From the NCBI GenBank assembly GCA_030065575.1, contig JASJDZ010000016.1, positions 1 to 51,708 on the forward strand: DNA of 51,708 bases. Reading direction: 5' to 3'. This document shows positions 50,607 to 51,708 of the stretch, piece after piece. A program made the translations under genes and the position numbers. Positions within the stretch are counted from its first letter, which is position 1, and each line of letters opens with the position of its first letter. The notes under the pieces were generated by a model. The model saw only the letters and a program-made list of their open reading frames with translations, was not told the origin of the DNA and did no database searches. The stretch is from Acidimicrobiia bacterium (GTDB taxonomy: Bacteria > Actinomycetota > Acidimicrobiia > Spongiisociales > UBA5794).

Positions 50607-51467
50607 CTATCCGTGCAGTATCAAGGCCAGATCGGGGTCGTCGTCGGCCGCGTCGAGCCGGCTTCGCCAGTTGCTGTCTGCCGAGAGCTGCGCCACATAG
50701 GCGGCACGAGCCCGTTTGCCGGCAGCGTCGTCGCTGACATCGGGGGCGCCTTCGTATAGCGTCCCGAACCATGCCCGCAGCGACGTGAGCGCCTCCGACC
50801 GAATCTGCGAAACCCTGGCCTGGGTAACGCCGAGGTCCTTGGCGATGTCCTGGAGCATTTCGCCGTTGAAGTAGTACCGCTCAATGACCTCGGCGTGGGT
50901 GGCGGGTAGACCGACGACTGCGGTCCGCAGTGTGCCGAGCATCTCGCGCTGCTCGAGAGCAGCTTCCGGTTGAACGGAGGTGTCCTGATCAACGATCGTG
51001 TCACGTAGCGACACGCTGTCGTCGGGACGCTGGTGATCCAGGTACAGAAGCATGGAGGCAGCCGACTGAGCCTGGGTCTTGTCGAGTTCTTCTACTGTCA
51101 CGCCAAGTGCCTTGGCGAGAGTCTCCCGATCCGGCTCTCGCCCCGTCGAATCGCGCAGATCCGAGCTCGTCTCTTCCATCTCCCGATAGCGCCGCCGCAC
51201 TGAGCGAGATGCCCAGTCCCGGGTGCGAGTCGAGTCGATGATGGCGCCACGAATCCGAATTGCTGCATAGCGTTCGAACGGGATACCGGAATCGGGGTTG
51301 AATCGTCTGGCCGCTTCCACCAATCCGAGCGCGCCGGCATTCCAGAGCTCTTCTCTGTCTACGTGGCGGGGATAGCGAGCGGAGACTTTGGCGACGGTGC
51401 GCCCTACCAGGTCGAGATGATCACGAACCAATTGGTTCGTCTCATGCTCCATGTCTCTCTTACCCAT
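50607..51467 (-). CDS. fliA: RNA polymerase sigma factor FliA/WhiG type (sigma-28)
   Basis: A 286-residue sigma factor that directs transcription of late flagellar genes. Region 2 is DLVGRTVAKVSARYPRHVDREELWNAGALGLVEAARRFNPD followed by FERYAAIRIRGAIIDSTRTRDWASRSVRR. Region 3 and region 4 (HAEVIERYYFNGEMLQDIAKDLGVTQARVSQIRSEA, in adjoining helices) follow. There is a C-terminal tail of about 50 residues. ATG 51467 is preferred, with GGAGG upstream. Its own upstream region shows no FliA-type motif, so vegetative control is likely. It is divergent from flagellin. Confidence 0.94.
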   Translation of the reverse strand: MGKRDMEHETNQLVRDHLDLVGRTVAKVSARYPRHVDREELWNAGALGLVEAARRFNPDSGIPFERYAAIRIRGAIIDSTRTRDWASRSVRRRYREMEETSSDLRDSTGREPDRETLAKALGVTVEELDKTQAQSAASMLLYLDHQRPDDSVSLRDTIVDQDTSVQPEAALEQREMLGTLRTAVVGLPATHAEVIERYYFNGEMLQDIAKDLGVTQARVSQIRSEALTSLRAWFGTLYEGAPDVSDDAAGKRARAAYVAQLSADSNWRSRLDAADDDPDLALILHG

Positions 51468-51579
51468 TTGTACTGGCCTCCATGGATTGCCCCACCCGGA
51501 CAATCCGTGCATTAGGGAGAGATCGGGATCTGGAGAACTAGCCTTGATGACCATTCTTCAAATAGTCACTCTCTGTGGC

Positions 51580-51607
51580 CTTATGCCGGCCGCCCGACTG
51601 CCGATAG
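51580..51607 (+). promoter_or_regulatory. FliA-type promoter of the flagellin gene
   Basis: CTTAT (51580-51584), 15 nt, GCCGATAG (51600-51607). The -10 is one base from the enterobacterial sigma-28 consensus GCCGATAA. The predicted leader runs from about 51614 to 51677. Confidence 0.82.
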
Positions 51608-51625
51608 TGGTGGGTGGAAGCGTTG

Positions 51626-51670
51626 ACATGGATGTTGACGTGGAGCGAACGCACCGTCCTACAAGGAGGT
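51626..51670 (+). promoter_or_regulatory. Two CsrA-consensus sites in the flagellin leader
   Basis: ACATGGATGT (51626-51635) matches the SELEX core ACARGGAUGU at 9 of 10 positions and folds as ACA/TGT with GGA in the loop. ACAAGGAGGT (51661-51670), which is the ribosome binding site itself, also matches at 9 of 10. The GGA triplets are 35 nt apart, suited to bridging by one CsrA dimer. Confidence 0.72.
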
Positions 51671-51677
51671 ACTTACA

Positions 51678-51708
51678 GTGCGTATCAACCAGAACATTGC
51701 GGCGTTCA
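51678..51708 (+). CDS. fliC: Flagellin, first ten codons
   Basis: A GTG start at 51678 follows AAGGAGG by 8 nt. The residues MRINQNIAAF match the conserved flagellin N-terminus; the rest is beyond the window. It is preceded by a FliA-type promoter and lies downstream of fliA on the opposite strand. The fliW and csrA genes about 8 kb away should control it. Confidence 0.88.
   Translation, partial: MRINQNIAAF

Overview
The window looks like a chromosomal segment of a motile, high-GC actinobacterium, probably a deep lineage such as Acidimicrobiia. The evidence is the high GC with strong GC3 bias, a DUF222/13E12 HNH protein with a mycobacterial-type SOS box, a DinB-like protein of the mycothiol-dependent type, a secreted protein with tandem GCNPP-type S-layer-like repeats, and several apparently leaderless transcripts. 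This placement is an inference from gene content. No tRNA, rRNA, CRISPR array or insertion sequence was seen.

Region 1 (1-9.8 kb) holds the protein-targeting genes ffh (cut by the window edge) and ftsY, a nucleobase/nucleoside salvage set (upp, deoA, purine nucleoside phosphorylase, cdd), a small methyltransferase-ATL pair, the etfBA electron-transfer flavoprotein, and an SOS-controlled HNH protein. Region 2 (9.9-18.4 kb) holds a secreted repeat protein, an ArsR-AHSA1 pair with a clear operator, a winged-helix protein, and a complete BMP-type ABC importer (lipoprotein, ATPase, two permeases) likely to feed nucleosides to the salvage enzymes. Region 3 (18.4-27.6 kb) holds an active-looking membrane diguanylate cyclase, a TetR pair, an SDR, a class I amidotransferase-fold hydrolase, 8-oxoguanine deaminase and a three-subunit xanthine dehydrogenase. 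These last genes suggest purine breakdown to urate.

Region 4 (27.6-37.8 kb) starts with three tandem paralogous CHASE-type histidine kinases, followed by a TetR/acyl-CoA dehydrogenase pair, a YeiH-type transporter, a receiver protein without its phospho-acceptor Asp, and a nitroreductase. Region 5 (37.9-51.7 kb) is a flagellar locus: flhB, flhA, a FlhF-like protein without a GTPase site, two FlgN-type chaperones, flgK-flgL-fliW-csrA in the Bacillus order, flgE, flbD, fliA and the first codons of flagellin.

The main finding links regions 3 to 5. A bipartite motif, TTAN-N14/15-GCCGAYAN, resembling a FliA/sigma-28 promoter, precedes every visible flagellar transcription unit except fliA. It also lies exactly 7 nt before the start codon of each of the three CHASE kinases and, in a variant form, before the diguanylate cyclase. 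This predicts a motility regulon with leaderless sensor kinases and c-di-GMP enzymes under FliA. Two CsrA-consensus sites in the flagellin leader, and a degenerate GGDEF protein that keeps its c-di-GMP inhibitory site, add post-transcriptional and second-messenger control.
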